Assembly (NCBI GenBank): GCA_949317995.1
Contig: OX439043.1
Location: 7,804,501 to 7,868,500, forward strand
Length of the DNA stretch: 64,000 nucleotides
Reading direction: 5' to 3'
Source: Acholoe squamosa
Lineage: Eukaryota; Annelida; Polychaeta; Phyllodocida; Polynoidae
Translations under genes and position numbers: made by a program
The notes under the pieces: generated by a model
What the model saw: only the letters and a program-made list of their open reading frames with translations
Told to the model about the DNA's origin: nothing
Databases searched by the model: none
Shown: piece after piece, positions 49,201 through 54,957 of the stretch
Layout of the letters: each line of letters starts with the position of its first letter
Position numbering within the stretch: the first letter of the stretch is position 1

Positions 49201-50191
49201 CATACCCAGAAAGAGTCTGATGTATTTTGTTCATTTTCAGTTCCTGAATGAAGCCGACCACGAAGCAAAGAAAGCACAAGAAATCAACATCCTCGAACAA
49301 ACACTACAAGTCCAGACACAGGTAAATATTTGATTTGATTCTACCACCATCCCAATTTTCAAAAGAAGTTGACTTGACTAGAGATTAAAGGTAACTACTT
49401 CATAGATGATATTTTTTCTAGGTTACTTAAGGATTGACCTCAAAAATCAATTGGAATTTGTTTATTTTTTACAGCACCATGAAAAGAATGTTTCAGACAA
49501 GAAGAAGATACTAAAGGATCTAAAGAAGGTTATAAAAGACAAATCAGAAGAGAACAACTCACTATCAAAGGAGTTGGAGGAGTTGAACGTTTCTGTAAAT
49601 GAACGCAAACACATACACGAAGTAAACGGTAAGTATGTTTGTTAGAAATGAAAAGTTTTCATAAATGTCTTTTCATGTTTGAAGCTGACATTGATTTACT
49701 TTCCCTCATCTTTTTTTTTTGTTGAGATGAAGAAGAGTCATCATTTTAAGACAACTTGGAAATATATAAATGATTTGTTAAGAGTAGTCTTTAAATGTAT
49801 CATAAGTGATCCCTGGTATGAGCAATAGTTGTATGCTGATAGAAATGTTATTTGATGGAGACTGTAGGCTATTCTATTTTGCTTATTTATAAAAATGCAA
49901 GGTTGTTATATATCCAAGTAGTATTTATGATGTAGTGATTAGTATTCCAAAATATGTAGTCGAGGAAGAAAAAACTTCTCTTGTGTCTTGCCTTTATTGT
50001 GAACCATTTTAATCATTGCAGCGGACAAACGGAGTGATGCAGGGGCTGAAAAGCGATACAGAGAAATCGTTCAAAGGCGGAAGCTGGTTGACTTGGCAAA
50101 GGCACAGGCACAAGAAGTAGCGGTATTACGAGCAGAAGTGGAACGGTTGCGGATGCGCACATTCCCTGCATTGGTACAAGTGGAACATTAG
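1228..50191 (+). CDS. CFAP43: Cilia- and flagella-associated protein 43 (5'-partial gene)
   Basis: Spliced gene; about 34 constitutive exons join in phase to about 1530 codons, ending with TAG at 50189-50191. Human CFAP43 is 1665 residues, so roughly the first 100-200 residues should lie left of the window. Layout seen: WD40-type beta-propeller blades (exons to 14516), a charged linker, then long alpha-helical coiled coil to the C-terminus. Known of the family: CFAP43 and its partner CFAP44 form the tether/tether-head complex that holds the motor domains of inner dynein arm f (I1) on the axonemal doublet. Human mutations cause multiple morphological abnormalities of the sperm flagella. I chose CFAP43 over CFAP44 from total length and from C-terminal motifs such as [14 protein letters not shown] and [17 protein letters not shown]. 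The paralogue CFAP44 is the main alternative. Exon coordinates are given in the block entries that follow. Confidence 0.85.
1597..2815. repeat. Intronic minisatellite, ~55-58 bp unit, ~20 copies
   Basis: Tandem units each contain GGCTATCACCCAGGATGATA, then GACAGTAAGTAGTATATGG, then ATGTCAATATGTGTC. About 20 well-kept copies run from 1640 to 2700, with degenerate ones on both flanks (from about 1375 and to about 2815). The CTATCACC and GGTGATAG halves of a unit are complementary, so each unit can form a small hairpin. Nearly every unit carries the 5' splice consensus GTAAGT. Long open frames on the minus strand here are artefacts of the repeat. It lies within the CFAP43 intron 1350-2926. Confidence 0.95.
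4108..4689 (+). CDS. CFAP43: Candidate 582-nt cassette exon of CFAP43
   Basis: A good polypyrimidine tract and TGTGCAG acceptor precede 4108. From there the frame set by the previous exon (one base, C) stays open for 194 codons and begins [20 protein letters not shown]. The product is Ser/Thr/Arg/Lys rich ([45 protein letters not shown]), probably disordered and phosphorylatable. At 4689 the exon can end on AGCT before GTAATT, again leaving one base, so the exon is 194 codons long and can be included or skipped without a frame change. If the donor is not used, the frame runs 13 codons further to TGA at 4728-4730, giving a truncated form. Vertebrate CFAP43 has no comparable insert that I know of. 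The continuous frame supports coding; which end is used is inference. Confidence 0.6.
5888..14516 (+). CDS. CFAP43: CFAP43 WD40 beta-propeller exons
   Basis: Exons 5888-6117, 7996-8193, 8531-8679, 9177-9280, 9547-9696, 9921-10102, 13655-13804 and 14389-14516, all joined in phase. Blade-like segments are visible in order: [40 protein letters not shown] with [63 protein letters not shown] with [27 protein letters not shown], and [20 protein letters not shown]. The repeated GxDG-x-(V/L)-x-(V/C)W/D endings are WD40-like. The propeller is the part expected to dock on the axoneme and on its partner protein. Codons here are GC-richer than the flanking introns, as expected for real exons. Confidence 0.88.
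6118..7995. other. CFAP43 intron with one large foldback element
   Basis: Apart from the 549-bp inverted-repeat element at 6346-6894, I see only AT-rich sequence. Pro/His/Gly-rich open frames in the element come from (CCA)n/(TGG)n runs and are not genes. Confidence 0.7.
6346..6894. mobile_element. Foldback MITE with ~210-bp inverted arms
   Basis: The left arm starts GTGGTGCTTGCTCGCTCTCC and the right arm ends with its complement GGAGAGCGAGCAAGCACCAC. Complementarity continues inward through ATATGCAAATCAGT, GGTGGTGGTAG-type runs, GGACCTGTTATTGCCTTCC and GGAATGTGTGTGAGGGGTGG, leaving about 110 bp in the centre. There is no coding capacity. I cannot assign a superfamily. Confidence 0.85.
8712..8897 (+). 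mobile_element. SINE-like element, AATC-tailed type
   Basis: The element starts CGGGCTTCCCTAGCCCA, continues with GTGTGGTGCACATATGCGCG and ends in AGTGCTGTAAAACACAAATC plus an (AATC)n tail. It is flanked by an 11-bp target-site duplication CACATCCATAT at 8701-8711 and 8898-8908, as expected for LINE-driven retroposition. No tRNA-like B box is obvious. Confidence 0.85.
10801..11068. mobile_element. Short TIR element (CAGGGTTCCCACT ends)
   Basis: The ends CAGGGTTCCCACT and AGTGGGAACCCTG are perfect inverted repeats. The interior repeats GTCAGTTAAAA several times in both halves. The CAGGG start resembles hAT-type ends, but I could not confirm an 8-bp target duplication. Confidence 0.75.
11982..12206. 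mobile_element. TACCGTAAAACCCCGGTC-family MITE (copy 1)
   Basis: The left end is TACCGTAAAACCCCGGTCAT and the right end its near complement (GGTTTTACTGTA). Inside, the motif CGGCTTATGA(C) recurs in alternating orientation. Related copies are at 18790-19015, 23637-23865, 35008-35231 and 37520-37749. Confidence 0.8.
13897..14142. mobile_element. GGAGTGGTCAT-family MITE (copy 1)
   Basis: The ends CGGAGTGATCATTTATTAAC and GTTAAAAAATGACTACTCC are imperfect inverted repeats, flanked by TTAA on both sides. It is related to 19031-19332 and 29978-30173. A TWA-type target duplication would fit a PIF/Harbinger-like element; this is tentative. Confidence 0.65.
15684..16197. mobile_element. TACCGTAATCTCCCGCG-family MITE (copy 1, long)
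   Basis: The ends TACCGTAATCTCCCGCGTAG and GGGAGATTACGGTA are inverted repeats. The motif GTATAAGACGCACCCC recurs throughout. The centre has about three tandem copies of a ~70-bp block beginning GCTGGCTATATGAGTTCA. Shorter relatives are at 17614-17908 and 35611-35864. Confidence 0.85.
16255..16314. repeat. Small palindrome/hairpin
   Basis: GCAAACAAGGAATA is followed after a short spacer by TATTCCTTGTTTGC, within an outer ACAGTG...CACTGT pair. It may be a minimal MITE. Confidence 0.6.
16661..23427 (+). CDS. CFAP43: CFAP43 linker and first coiled-coil exons
   Basis: Exons 16661-16835, 17466-17510 (45 nt), 18527-18643, 21082-21159, 21674-21799, 22086-22190, 22459-22575 and 23383-23427 (45 nt). 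From 17466 on all are multiples of three in phase 0, so several could be skipped without a frame change. The segment is charged and helical: [35 protein letters not shown], then Thr-Pro repeats ([18 protein letters not shown]), [39 protein letters not shown], and [20 protein letters not shown]. The WDGM-x-I-KGR-x-I core looks like a conserved family motif. The acceptor of the 21674 exon lies inside a SINE target duplication. Confidence 0.85.
17614..17908. mobile_element. TACCGTAATCTCCCGCG-family MITE (copy 2)
   Basis: Near-perfect terminal inverted repeats: TACCGTAATCTCCCGCGTAT at the left and its complement at the right (ATACGCGGGAGATTACGGTA). Inside each end are GTATAAGGCGCACC-type repeats; the interior is AT-rich and non-coding. 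Confidence 0.9.
18790..19015. mobile_element. TACCGTAAAACCCCGGTC-family MITE (copy 2)
   Basis: Ends TACCGTAAAACCCCAGTCAT and GGTCAGGGTTTTATGGTA. Internal CGGCTTATGACCG-type repeats in both orientations. Confidence 0.8.
19031..19332. mobile_element. GGGAGTGGTCAT-family MITE (copy 2)
   Basis: Long, almost perfect inverted ends: GGGAGTGGTCATTATTTATC, then AACAGGGGGG, mirrored by CCCCCCTGTT, then GATAAATAATGACCACTCCC. It is flanked by TTA on both sides. Interior GGGGGGCGTAAAATTTT blocks repeat several times. It is non-coding. A 3-bp TTA duplication would suit PIF/Harbinger. Confidence 0.88.
20662..20784. mobile_element. Short inverted-repeat element
   Basis: CCACTTGGCATAAAAACG on the left and CGTTTTTTGCCAAGTAGG on the right. 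It is about 120 bp, rich in AAAACGTT, and non-coding. Confidence 0.65.
21386..21663 (+). mobile_element. SINE-like element, ACTC-tailed type, at a splice acceptor
   Basis: CGGGCCTCCCCAGCCCA head, two GTGTCCATATGCACGGGCAC-type blocks, then GCCATGAATATGACC, GCGTTAAACA and an (ACTC)n tail. It is flanked by a 12-bp duplication: ACATACCCAGAT at 21374-21385 and ACATATCCAGAT at 21664-21675. The right copy contains the CFAP43 acceptor AG at 21672-21673. Confidence 0.88.
22764..23175. mobile_element. TACC(G/A)TATT-family MITE with TAATAAGCGCAC motif (copy 1)
   Basis: Left end TACCATATTAGACGTAATTA then GCGCAC; right end GTGCGC, then TAACTACGTCGAATAAGGTA. The interior has TAATACGCACACA and GTGCACTTATTAGGAT. 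It is related to 59388-59623. Confidence 0.75.
23428..26211. other. CFAP43 intron, one MITE, otherwise featureless
   Basis: Contains the element at 23637-23865. A 146-residue minus-strand open frame (23999-24439) is AT-rich with no recognisable domain, so I do not call it. Confidence 0.6.
23637..23865. mobile_element. TACCGTAAAACCCCGGTC-family MITE (copy 3, decayed)
   Basis: Ends TGCCATAAAACCCCGGTCAA and GACCGGGGTTTTATGATAGTA; internal GGCTTATAACTGG and CGGCTTACAG motifs. Confidence 0.75.
26212..31458 (+). CDS. CFAP43: CFAP43 exons: acidic linker and coiled coil
   Basis: Exons 26212-26287, 30768-30859 and 31252-31458. The first is acidic ([20 protein letters not shown]) and ends ...SL with one base left (G); GT at 30768 completes Gly, giving [20 protein letters not shown]. 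The third encodes [20 protein letters not shown] and [17 protein letters not shown], ending in phase 0. Two phase-compatible microexons (27411-27434 and 28856-28864) lie in the intron between the first two. Confidence 0.85.
26645..26732. mobile_element. Tiny inverted-repeat element
   Basis: GGGGGTGTCTATA at the left, TATAGACACCCC at the right; 88 bp, non-coding. Confidence 0.5.
27411..27434 (+). CDS. CFAP43: Candidate 24-nt CFAP43 microexon
   Basis: TTCCAACATCAG acceptor and GTAAGT donor flank 24 nt that keep phase 1, reading (G|CC)KGRCRKP(G|GT). If included it inserts eight residues between SLG and ALYGG. Prediction from splice sites and phase only. Confidence 0.4.
28520..28703 (+). mobile_element. 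SINE-like element, ACTC-tailed type
   Basis: CGGGCTTCCCTAGCCCACTC head, GTGTGGTGCACATATGCGCG block, CGCCATGAATATGACCTTAG, GACGTTAAACA, then an (ACTC)n tail. Imperfect flanking repeat ATACTTAATTG/ATACTTATTTG. Confidence 0.8.
28856..28864 (+). CDS. CFAP43: Candidate 9-nt CFAP43 microexon
   Basis: TGCTTGTTTTTGTAG acceptor, nine bases GCAATCCTG, donor GTATGT. In phase 1 it would insert N-P-G. Its end (CCTG before the donor) matches that of the 24-nt candidate at 27411. Very short, so low confidence. Confidence 0.25.
29978..30173. mobile_element. GGAGTGATCAT-family MITE (copy 3)
   Basis: Ends AGGAGTGATCATTTGTTAAC and the imperfect complement TTAAATTATCACTCCT; interior GGGGGTGGTAAGTTTGAG resembles the copy at 19031. 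Confidence 0.7.
31959..31970 (+). CDS. CFAP43: Candidate 12-nt CFAP43 microexon
   Basis: TTTTTTCAG acceptor, 12 nt encoding NFRR, perfect GTAAGT donor, phase 0 on both sides. Confidence 0.4.
32354..32549. mobile_element. Palindromic CCTTTAAAGGG MITE
   Basis: Contains GGAGCCATGCTCCAATGAGG, GTGCTGG and, mirrored, CCAGCACTTGCTTGGTGCAT, then GGGCATGATGCACTCCTACA and CCTTTAAAGGGG. The same element type is at 56020-56135 and 56633-56730. Confidence 0.6.
35008..35231. mobile_element. TACCGTAAAACCCCGGTC-family MITE (copy 4)
   Basis: Ends TACCATAAATCCCCGGTCAT and GACCGAGGATTTACGGTA; CCGGCTTATGACCG repeats inside. Confidence 0.8.
35460..35477 (+). CDS. CFAP43: Candidate 18-nt CFAP43 microexon
   Basis: ATTTTATAG acceptor, 18 nt encoding KHKRPP, GTAAGT donor, phase 0 on both sides. 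Confidence 0.4.
35611..35864. mobile_element. TACCGTAATCTCCCGCG-family MITE (copy 3)
   Basis: Ends TACCGTAATCTCCTGCGTAG and GCGGGAGATTACGGTA; internal GTAGAAGGCGCACCCC and ATAAGGCGCACCCC repeats. Confidence 0.85.
36385..36526. mobile_element. Short TIR element (CAGAGATGCCACT ends)
   Basis: Perfect 13-bp ends CAGAGATGCCACT and AGTGGCATCTCTG, flanked by CATCGT on both sides. The interior repeats TTCCTGGTTT. It is hAT-like in its ends. Confidence 0.8.
36639..36653 (+). CDS. CFAP43: Candidate 15-nt CFAP43 microexon
   Basis: ATCAATAG acceptor, 15 nt encoding KVATN, GTAAGT donor, phase 0 on both sides. Confidence 0.35.
37520..37749. mobile_element. TACCGTAAAACCCCGGTC-family MITE (copy 5, decayed)
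   Basis: Ends TTGCCGTAAAACCCCGATCA and GACCGGTGTTTTATGGTA; the interior is rearranged. Confidence 0.65.
37916..37970. repeat. (TA)n microsatellite
   Basis: Uninterrupted TA dinucleotide run of about 50 bp within the CFAP43 intron. Confidence 0.95.
38392..38466 (+). CDS. CFAP43: Candidate 75-nt CFAP43 exon
   Basis: GATTCCCCCATAG acceptor, 25 codons [20 protein letters not shown] followed by KMQGK, then donor GTAGGG; phase 0 both sides. Strongly basic. If the exon is spliced in, it precedes [11 protein letters not shown]. The donor is weak, so the exon may be optional or false. Confidence 0.4.
38575..38656. repeat. (TA)n microsatellite
   Basis: TA run of about 80 bp. Confidence 0.95.
39901..41562 (+). 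CDS. CFAP43: CFAP43 central coiled-coil exons
   Basis: Exons 39901-40071, 40468-40596, 40902-41129 and 41387-41562. The core motifs are [98 protein letters not shown] and [20 protein letters not shown]. The first three are multiples of three; the fourth ends with AG to be completed at 43576. This is the best conserved-looking stretch: long uninterrupted helix with heptads, expected to project the tether toward the dynein motor. Confidence 0.9.
41563..43575. other. CFAP43 intron, nothing supported
   Basis: AT-rich intron. A 116-residue plus-strand open frame at 43036-43386 has no recognisable domain and no splice context. Confidence 0.6.
43576..44258 (+). CDS. CFAP43: CFAP43 exons upstream of the splice-site minisatellite
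   Basis: Exons 43576-43801 and 44146-44258. They encode [55 protein letters not shown] and [20 protein letters not shown], then DIISNLN with AA left over. The AA joins the A at 47769 to give Lys. The donor at 44259 (GTATGT) therefore has to find an acceptor 3.5 kb away past about 33 look-alikes. Confidence 0.9.
44560..46590. repeat. Minisatellite made of a 3' splice site plus exon start (~33 units)
   Basis: Period about 55 bp. Each unit reads CCCTATATTGTAG, then ACTAAAGGAGGACTG, TTTACAGTTACATATAACCC and ATATATA. The same order, TATATTGTAG then ACTAAAGGAGGACCGCATGC, is the acceptor and first codons of the CFAP43 exon at 47769. The array is thus a tandem expansion of an intron-exon junction. 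Outer units (44560; 46480-46570) are closest to the exon (CATGCGGTTT...ATGTAACC); inner ones share a derived form. Several units carry expanded (AT)n. A 70-bp SINE tail interrupts it at 45026-45095. Confidence 0.93.
45026..45095 (+). mobile_element. Tail-only SINE insertion in the minisatellite
   Basis: TTCTCGCCATGAATATGAGC, GCGTTAAACA and an (ACTC)n tail, about 70 bp. It is flanked by a perfect 14-bp duplication ACAGTTACATATAA at 45012-45025 and 45096-45109, which is minisatellite sequence. Confidence 0.9.
46673..46749 (+). mobile_element. Truncated SINE, AATC-tailed type
   Basis: CAACCTGTGAAGCACAGGAT, then AGTGCCGCTAAAGTGCTGTA, AAACACAAATC and (AATC)n; the same 3' part as the element at 8712-8897 without its head. 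It is followed directly by a further exon-start copy (AAAGGAGGACCACATGCGGG). Confidence 0.8.
47231..47380. repeat. GC-rich long hairpin (foldback)
   Basis: AGTTTGAGCTGACCGTTTCT on the left pairs with the right arm through AGAAACAGGAAGCTCAAACT; the middle TTCCGCACGAGGCCTTTCGG with CCTCGTGCGGAG is a near-perfect stem with a 3-6-nt loop at about 47305. Arms are about 70 bp with few mismatches. Confidence 0.9.
47381..47640. mobile_element. Short inverted-repeat element with CpG-rich interior
   Basis: TTTATGTCAAGGTG at the left and CACCTTGACATAAA at the right. The interior includes CGCCGCCATCTTGG (47479-47492), which matches the YY1 core (complement of AAGATGGCGGC). It abuts the foldback 47231-47380, so the two may form one element. 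Confidence 0.65.
47769..50191 (+). CDS. CFAP43: CFAP43 C-terminal exons
   Basis: Exons 47769-47928, 48166-48239, 48645-48735, 49241-49321, 49475-49628 and 50022-50191. They encode [120 protein letters not shown] and, last, [20 protein letters not shown] followed by ALVQVEH and TAG. All are helical and coiled-coil forming. Phases fit throughout. The first ~33 coding bases at 47769 are the source of the upstream minisatellite. Confidence 0.9.
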
Positions 50192-50310
50192 GCTGTTTGA
50201 GTTAAAAGAAACCTTGTTAAGTGTTTTACAGTGGATAACAAAAATATCATAGGGTATAAACACATTAAAAGGTTGTTATGAAAAGGTTGTTACATAATCC
50301 TTAGAAATAT

Positions 50311-50316
50311 AATAAA
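50311..50316 (+). terminator. Probable CFAP43 polyadenylation signal
   Basis: AATAAA about 120 bp after the stop codon, overlapping a second one (AATAAAATAAAA). A duplicated, decayed 3' flank exists at 59094-60285. Confidence 0.6.
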
Positions 50317-50319
50317 ATA

Positions 50320-52317
50320 AAAGGTCTGATTATATGTCTGATTTGTTTCATCAGTTGATCTGAGTGACAAATTCACAAAAGCATCAATTTCCACTTTCCA
50401 CAGACTGTTGTTAGTCATACTTCACATTACAAAAAGAAATTACCCACTGGTGTCAATAAAGTCCTTTGAAAGCCTTCTGTGATGATATGTATATTCTTAT
50501 AGAGGGACAAGAAGATCTTTCACTGTTAGCGTTATGCATGAAAATGTTTCTATAATACTTAATGTGATAATACACAGATTTATGTAAAAATTTAAAAGGC
50601 GATACTGGATGCTTACAAATACTAAGTAGATATTGCAACTATACAGGGCAATCTAGACTGTGATATGTTCAACTTAGTATGAAAAGTTAAAAAAAATTCC
50701 TCTCTACAAAAACACATTATAATAGAGTGTAAATATTAAAAGCATGAATAAAGCAATGAATCACAACATTCTCAAAATTGTTTCTTGTTTACATTCTCTT
50801 CTTATACAACGGTTTAAAACAAACACTTGCAGAACTTGTAAACTAAAAATGTTTTCTGAACAGAAACAAGTGCATCACCAAACTGCCCTTTCTAAATTAT
50901 CTGTTTTATATGTAATGACTAGATTTGAAAACAAGGTTTTGAATATTTTTCAAGCATTTATAACTATTTTCTAGAGAAATGTCATTCACAGGAGTTTTTG
51001 TTGCAAACTCTTTATATGCTGCAAGAGTTTCAAATACTTTTTTTTTCATTTTGCCAACTGGGTGCCCCCTCATTGCTTGATGAAGTTAACCTTGGTGTCA
51101 CCTGTGACACATCTTGTCATGGACTGAAGATTATGTAACAGCATGCATAAAAAAATCTTTAATCATTAATTGATTGATTGATTTTGTTGAAACCATTTAC
51201 GCTGCATTTCACAAAAATATATATACAATAACAATTATGTAAATCATAAAAATTAGTTGTCAGTAAATAACTAACATAAGGCCAAGAAAAAAAATTGTGT
51301 TTCCAGTAACATGATCCAAATGTCCAGGGTCGGTAGGTCGGATTTCTTTTTCTTTTTTACATTTATATAGGAAATGTTATTGCACATCAATGGATGTATC
51401 AAATTCTTTGATCTCATAAAATAATGATGGGAAGATAACAACTTTGACAGAGGGGAAGAACACAAAAGGGATACAGGAAAAATCCTCAAAAAGTAATGAA
51501 AGATTTCTTTAATATATGAAAATATGAGACAAAATTCTTCAAATAAAAAAAAAAAGAAGTTTTTTGCCTGTTTTGCTAGGGGTCGGTCGGGTTACTGGAA
51601 ACAAACCTTTTTTTTTATTTGGCCTAGGGGGCATTGATATACAGCCATGACTTGACAAAGACATTCCTCAATACAATGACAAGCATTTCCACATATATCA
51701 AGAAAAAGAGTGTTAAACAACATATGTATTGAAGTGTACTATGCAGCAAAGGTAAAAGAAAAAATATTCCACATCTAAATAAAAAGTGTGTCATAAATTA
51801 CCGACTTTAGCAGATCATCATATGCAAATGATACACAATAAAACACATTACCCATGTCAACAAATTATGACACATAATGGGTCCATCTCTTGGAGATAAA
51901 CTTTGAAACATTATCAATAATTCCCATGCATAGACATTATATGGGGCTAATTTGAACTTCCTTGTCAGTTCCTCTGAATGCATTGTACTTAGATACATGT
52001 GGAGAATATCATTATCATGATGGAGAATTCTGTAAAATATGAAGTGCATTCAGTGGTTTTCCAGTCATGAAAAGGGGAATGAAAATCAATCTTTAAGAAG
52101 TTGGCCTTAGAATTGTACCAATATGTGATTACTACAGTGCCTCAAACTTACATTGGACTTCATGTTTCAAGCTTGATTCTGATGGGAGACATGCAACCTG
52201 TCCTCCTTGTAGGGACTCACGTTAAAAGTTATCAGGACTTGCAGAAAAATAAACTTTAGGTAAAGCTCATATATAAGGTACCACACTAGTCCAACAACAT
52301 TGCAGAAAAAGCAAAGT
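50320..52317. other. Intergenic region between convergent genes
   Basis: The left part (to about 51095) is the source of the duplicated segment at 58920-60285. A TIR element lies at 51277-51628. The rest is AT-rich with no supported gene. Confidence 0.65.
51277..51628. mobile_element. TIR element (TAAGGCCAA ends)
   Basis: TAAGGCCAAGAAAAAAAATT and GTGTTTCCAGTAAC at the left, mirrored by GTTACTGGAAACAAACC and ATTTGGCCTA at the right; both arms are followed inward by GGTCGGT motifs. About 350 bp, non-coding. Confidence 0.8.
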
Positions 52318-54957
52318 CTACCCAATGACATCTACTGCATGTTGTGAACCTTTACACCACTTTATAAGATCAATCATCACATTGATGACAGCAATAGAAA
52401 TTAACACAAACAGTATTAACACACCGACTAGGGGCAGCCATACAAGGAGTATGTCCTCACTGATATCAAGGGTGTCAGAGGCAGAACCCTGTGGTGGTAT
52501 GTACTCTGCCTCCAGGAAACCAGCACGGAGAATATTGATCACAGCTAACACAAGAAGGGCAGACGCAGAAAAGGTGCCTGCAAGGTTAGCCTTATTACCA
52601 TTGTATGGTTTGATGTGAAGGTGAAATATGAGACCACAGAAAATCACCACACACATAAAGAGCTGTCTATAGAGTGGTCGCCATGAATATGACCTTAGCT
52701 GTCGAAATGGCGTTAAACACCTATTACTCACTCACTCACTCTATAGAGCAGGGCCACTATGAACGTCTTTCCCAATACAAGAAGTAGTTGGAATAGGATC
52801 AGAACCCCTGCCCAACACAGAAATGAAGTAGACGATAGTGGATGTGACTGTCGATATGGGCCTTGAAGGGCATCGAATGCTGATGAGGCTTCCATTGAAA
52901 TCTCAGGGCCATTTTCTTGAACCAAAGTTCTCTTTGTGAATCTGCAAATCCATTAGAGAATAAATGGAAGAGGTATGACACAAGCAAAGACAAACTCACA
53001 GTGAGATATGAAACCCGTCTTCAGTAGGCTAGGACCAAACATGAGAACCAGACAAAATGGACAGGAGCAAACGACAGCATAAATCAGAATAGTAATTTGC
53101 AATGGCTGGTAGCAACTTACATTACCATTGATGAATACTATCATATCCTTTCTGAGTGGAACACAAGATAGGAGTTCAAAAGTCGTCACTGCCAGTTTCT
53201 GGTAGGAGAACATTAAGGCTGTTAGCAAACCTGATACAGCTGGTTCCCCTAGTTTGCCAACAGTTTCCTTCTTGCATGTGATGATGGCCCTTCCTACCCA
53301 ATAAAAGGCAAAAAGAAATGTGAGGAGCAGAGGAACAAATGTCACTTTGAATAACATTTTTCCTTCTGGGGTGAGTCCCTGGAGTACACAAACATCACCT
53401 GTTGTCAAGCTGAACAGACCTACTCTAAATTCAAAAAGGCCCCCAAAGAGTGATTTGAAATCTGAAATTGCTGATGGCAGGGCTTTTGCTTGAAGCACTG
53501 GAATGGATATGATTGAAGCATCCTGAAAATTATAGAATAAAATTATGCTGAATCCCCCATCCTCCTGTGAACCTTCATCTTCCTTAGTGAATCTTCATCT
53601 TCCTTACATTCAGACTGTTCCTTCATGTTCCCCCAGCAAGCTGTACACCTTCCAATAGAAACCTGACTCGTGAATGCACCAATAAAGTCCTCTTGAAAAA
53701 GCAGAAAAATTGAATAGAGAAAACAGCAACCTATTACCAATACAATGACCCAATATCCATCACAATGATCATCTTTCATACACTTTGATGTGAAAAGTGC
53801 TTCTAAATAACCCTGATTACATTGTCCACAGAGGATACCTGTCCTGTTATGGTTGCAGCTGGTACCTAAGGCTGAGGTCTCACCAAAACTATGTCCGAAA
53901 CAATAGGAAGATGGGCATCTCAAAGCATGAAGCCTTCCTTCAGATAAATCTGCCCAGAAATATGGCTTAACACAGACTTCACCAGGTGAACAGTCGATAC
54001 CATAAGGACAGCGAAAACAAGTTATCGCTTTTCTTTCCATTATGCTGTCATTATGGACGAGCAATGAACCATTGTCAAAGCTGTTAGAGTTGTCACAGAC
54101 AGCACAATCAAATTTCAAAATCTTTTATACTTCCCCCTACCTGGGAGTGTTCCATTTTGAAGAAGCTCATTGCTTTTTGGGCAGGCAAATGAAGATTTCT
54201 GCATATTGACATACTTATCTCCATAAAATAAATATCATATTACTTCCAGGTAAATGAGATATGAATTCTGAATTTTCAATTATGGATTCAGTGTCTAGTG
54301 AATATATCAACACACCTTCAAGCTTATCATCTTCATTCAATGTGTTTCCTTCTATTTGGATCTCGGAAATCATTAGTAATTCAACGCTGTATGAAAATAT
54401 GGTGCCACCATATTTGTTTGCAGTATTCAGCAAATTCTAATGCACCTAGATTTTCAATAAAAGAGGAATCTTTTTTATTGTGATTACAAAATTCACCTCT
54501 TGAGTGGAATCTAAAAAGTCTCTTACTTCTGACATCATATGCAAGGGTCGGTGGCACCCAATTAAATACTTCTCATATGTTGCTGCAAGTGCATTATTCT
54601 GATGTATGAGATGTTGAAACATGCATGTGATATTTGGAATGATGAATGTGATATTTGAAATGATTATTATTGGTTTATAAGGCCATCTCCATCCACCTTT
54701 AAATATCAGCACTCTGCCTGGGTCTCCTTCTTCAGACCGATTACAGCCAATTCTAACATTGTCCCCAAACCCAATGATGGATAAACGTTTCTCAATGGGT
54801 TTGGTCATACAATGTTCAAAGACATCATCAGATGGTAGAAAATAGATGGAGTCTTGGCAATTTGTTATATTCATTCTGTTCAATATATTATGGATGTTAA
54901 CGCAGGGGGACGTGATGTTGACACCACAGTGTGTTTCATTTGTACCATCACTCCCTA
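52318..54957 (-). pseudogene. Broken beta-helix/Cys-rich/multi-pass membrane protein gene
   Basis: Read from 54957 downward: NETHCGVNITSPCVNIHNIL, NCQDSIYFLPSDDVFEHC and IIIISNITFIIPN (start of a parallel beta-helix), then YGDKYVNMQKSSFACPKSNE, a Cys-rich part FRCPYGIDCSPGEVCVKP and NHNRTGILCGQCNQGYLEAL, then about eight hydrophobic helices (GYWVIVLVIGCCFLYSIFLL through LLVWLPLVGVLILFVLISIA) and a stop at 52318-52320. The arrangement matches a large, undescribed invertebrate family of extracellular beta-helix plus multi-TM proteins that I recognise by pattern only. Lesions: frame changes near 54225, 54125 and 53535, an in-frame TAA at 52953-52955, and a SINE tail at 52675-52739. The beta-helix is also far shorter than usual. 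Hidden introns could explain one or two breaks but not all. Confidence 0.75.
52675..52739 (+). mobile_element. Tail-only SINE insertion inside the membrane-protein exon
   Basis: GCCATGAATATGACCTTAGC, GCGTTAAACA and an (ACTC)n tail, 65 bp, flanked by TCTATAGAG at 52666-52674 and 52740-52748. Removing the element and one repeat restores the frame ALLYRQLFMCV across the site. Antisense to the host gene; the tail gives the host frame a TGA. Confidence 0.92.

Noticed and set aside
52325-52618. Plus-strand 97-residue open frame
   Set aside because: Antisense of the membrane pseudogene.
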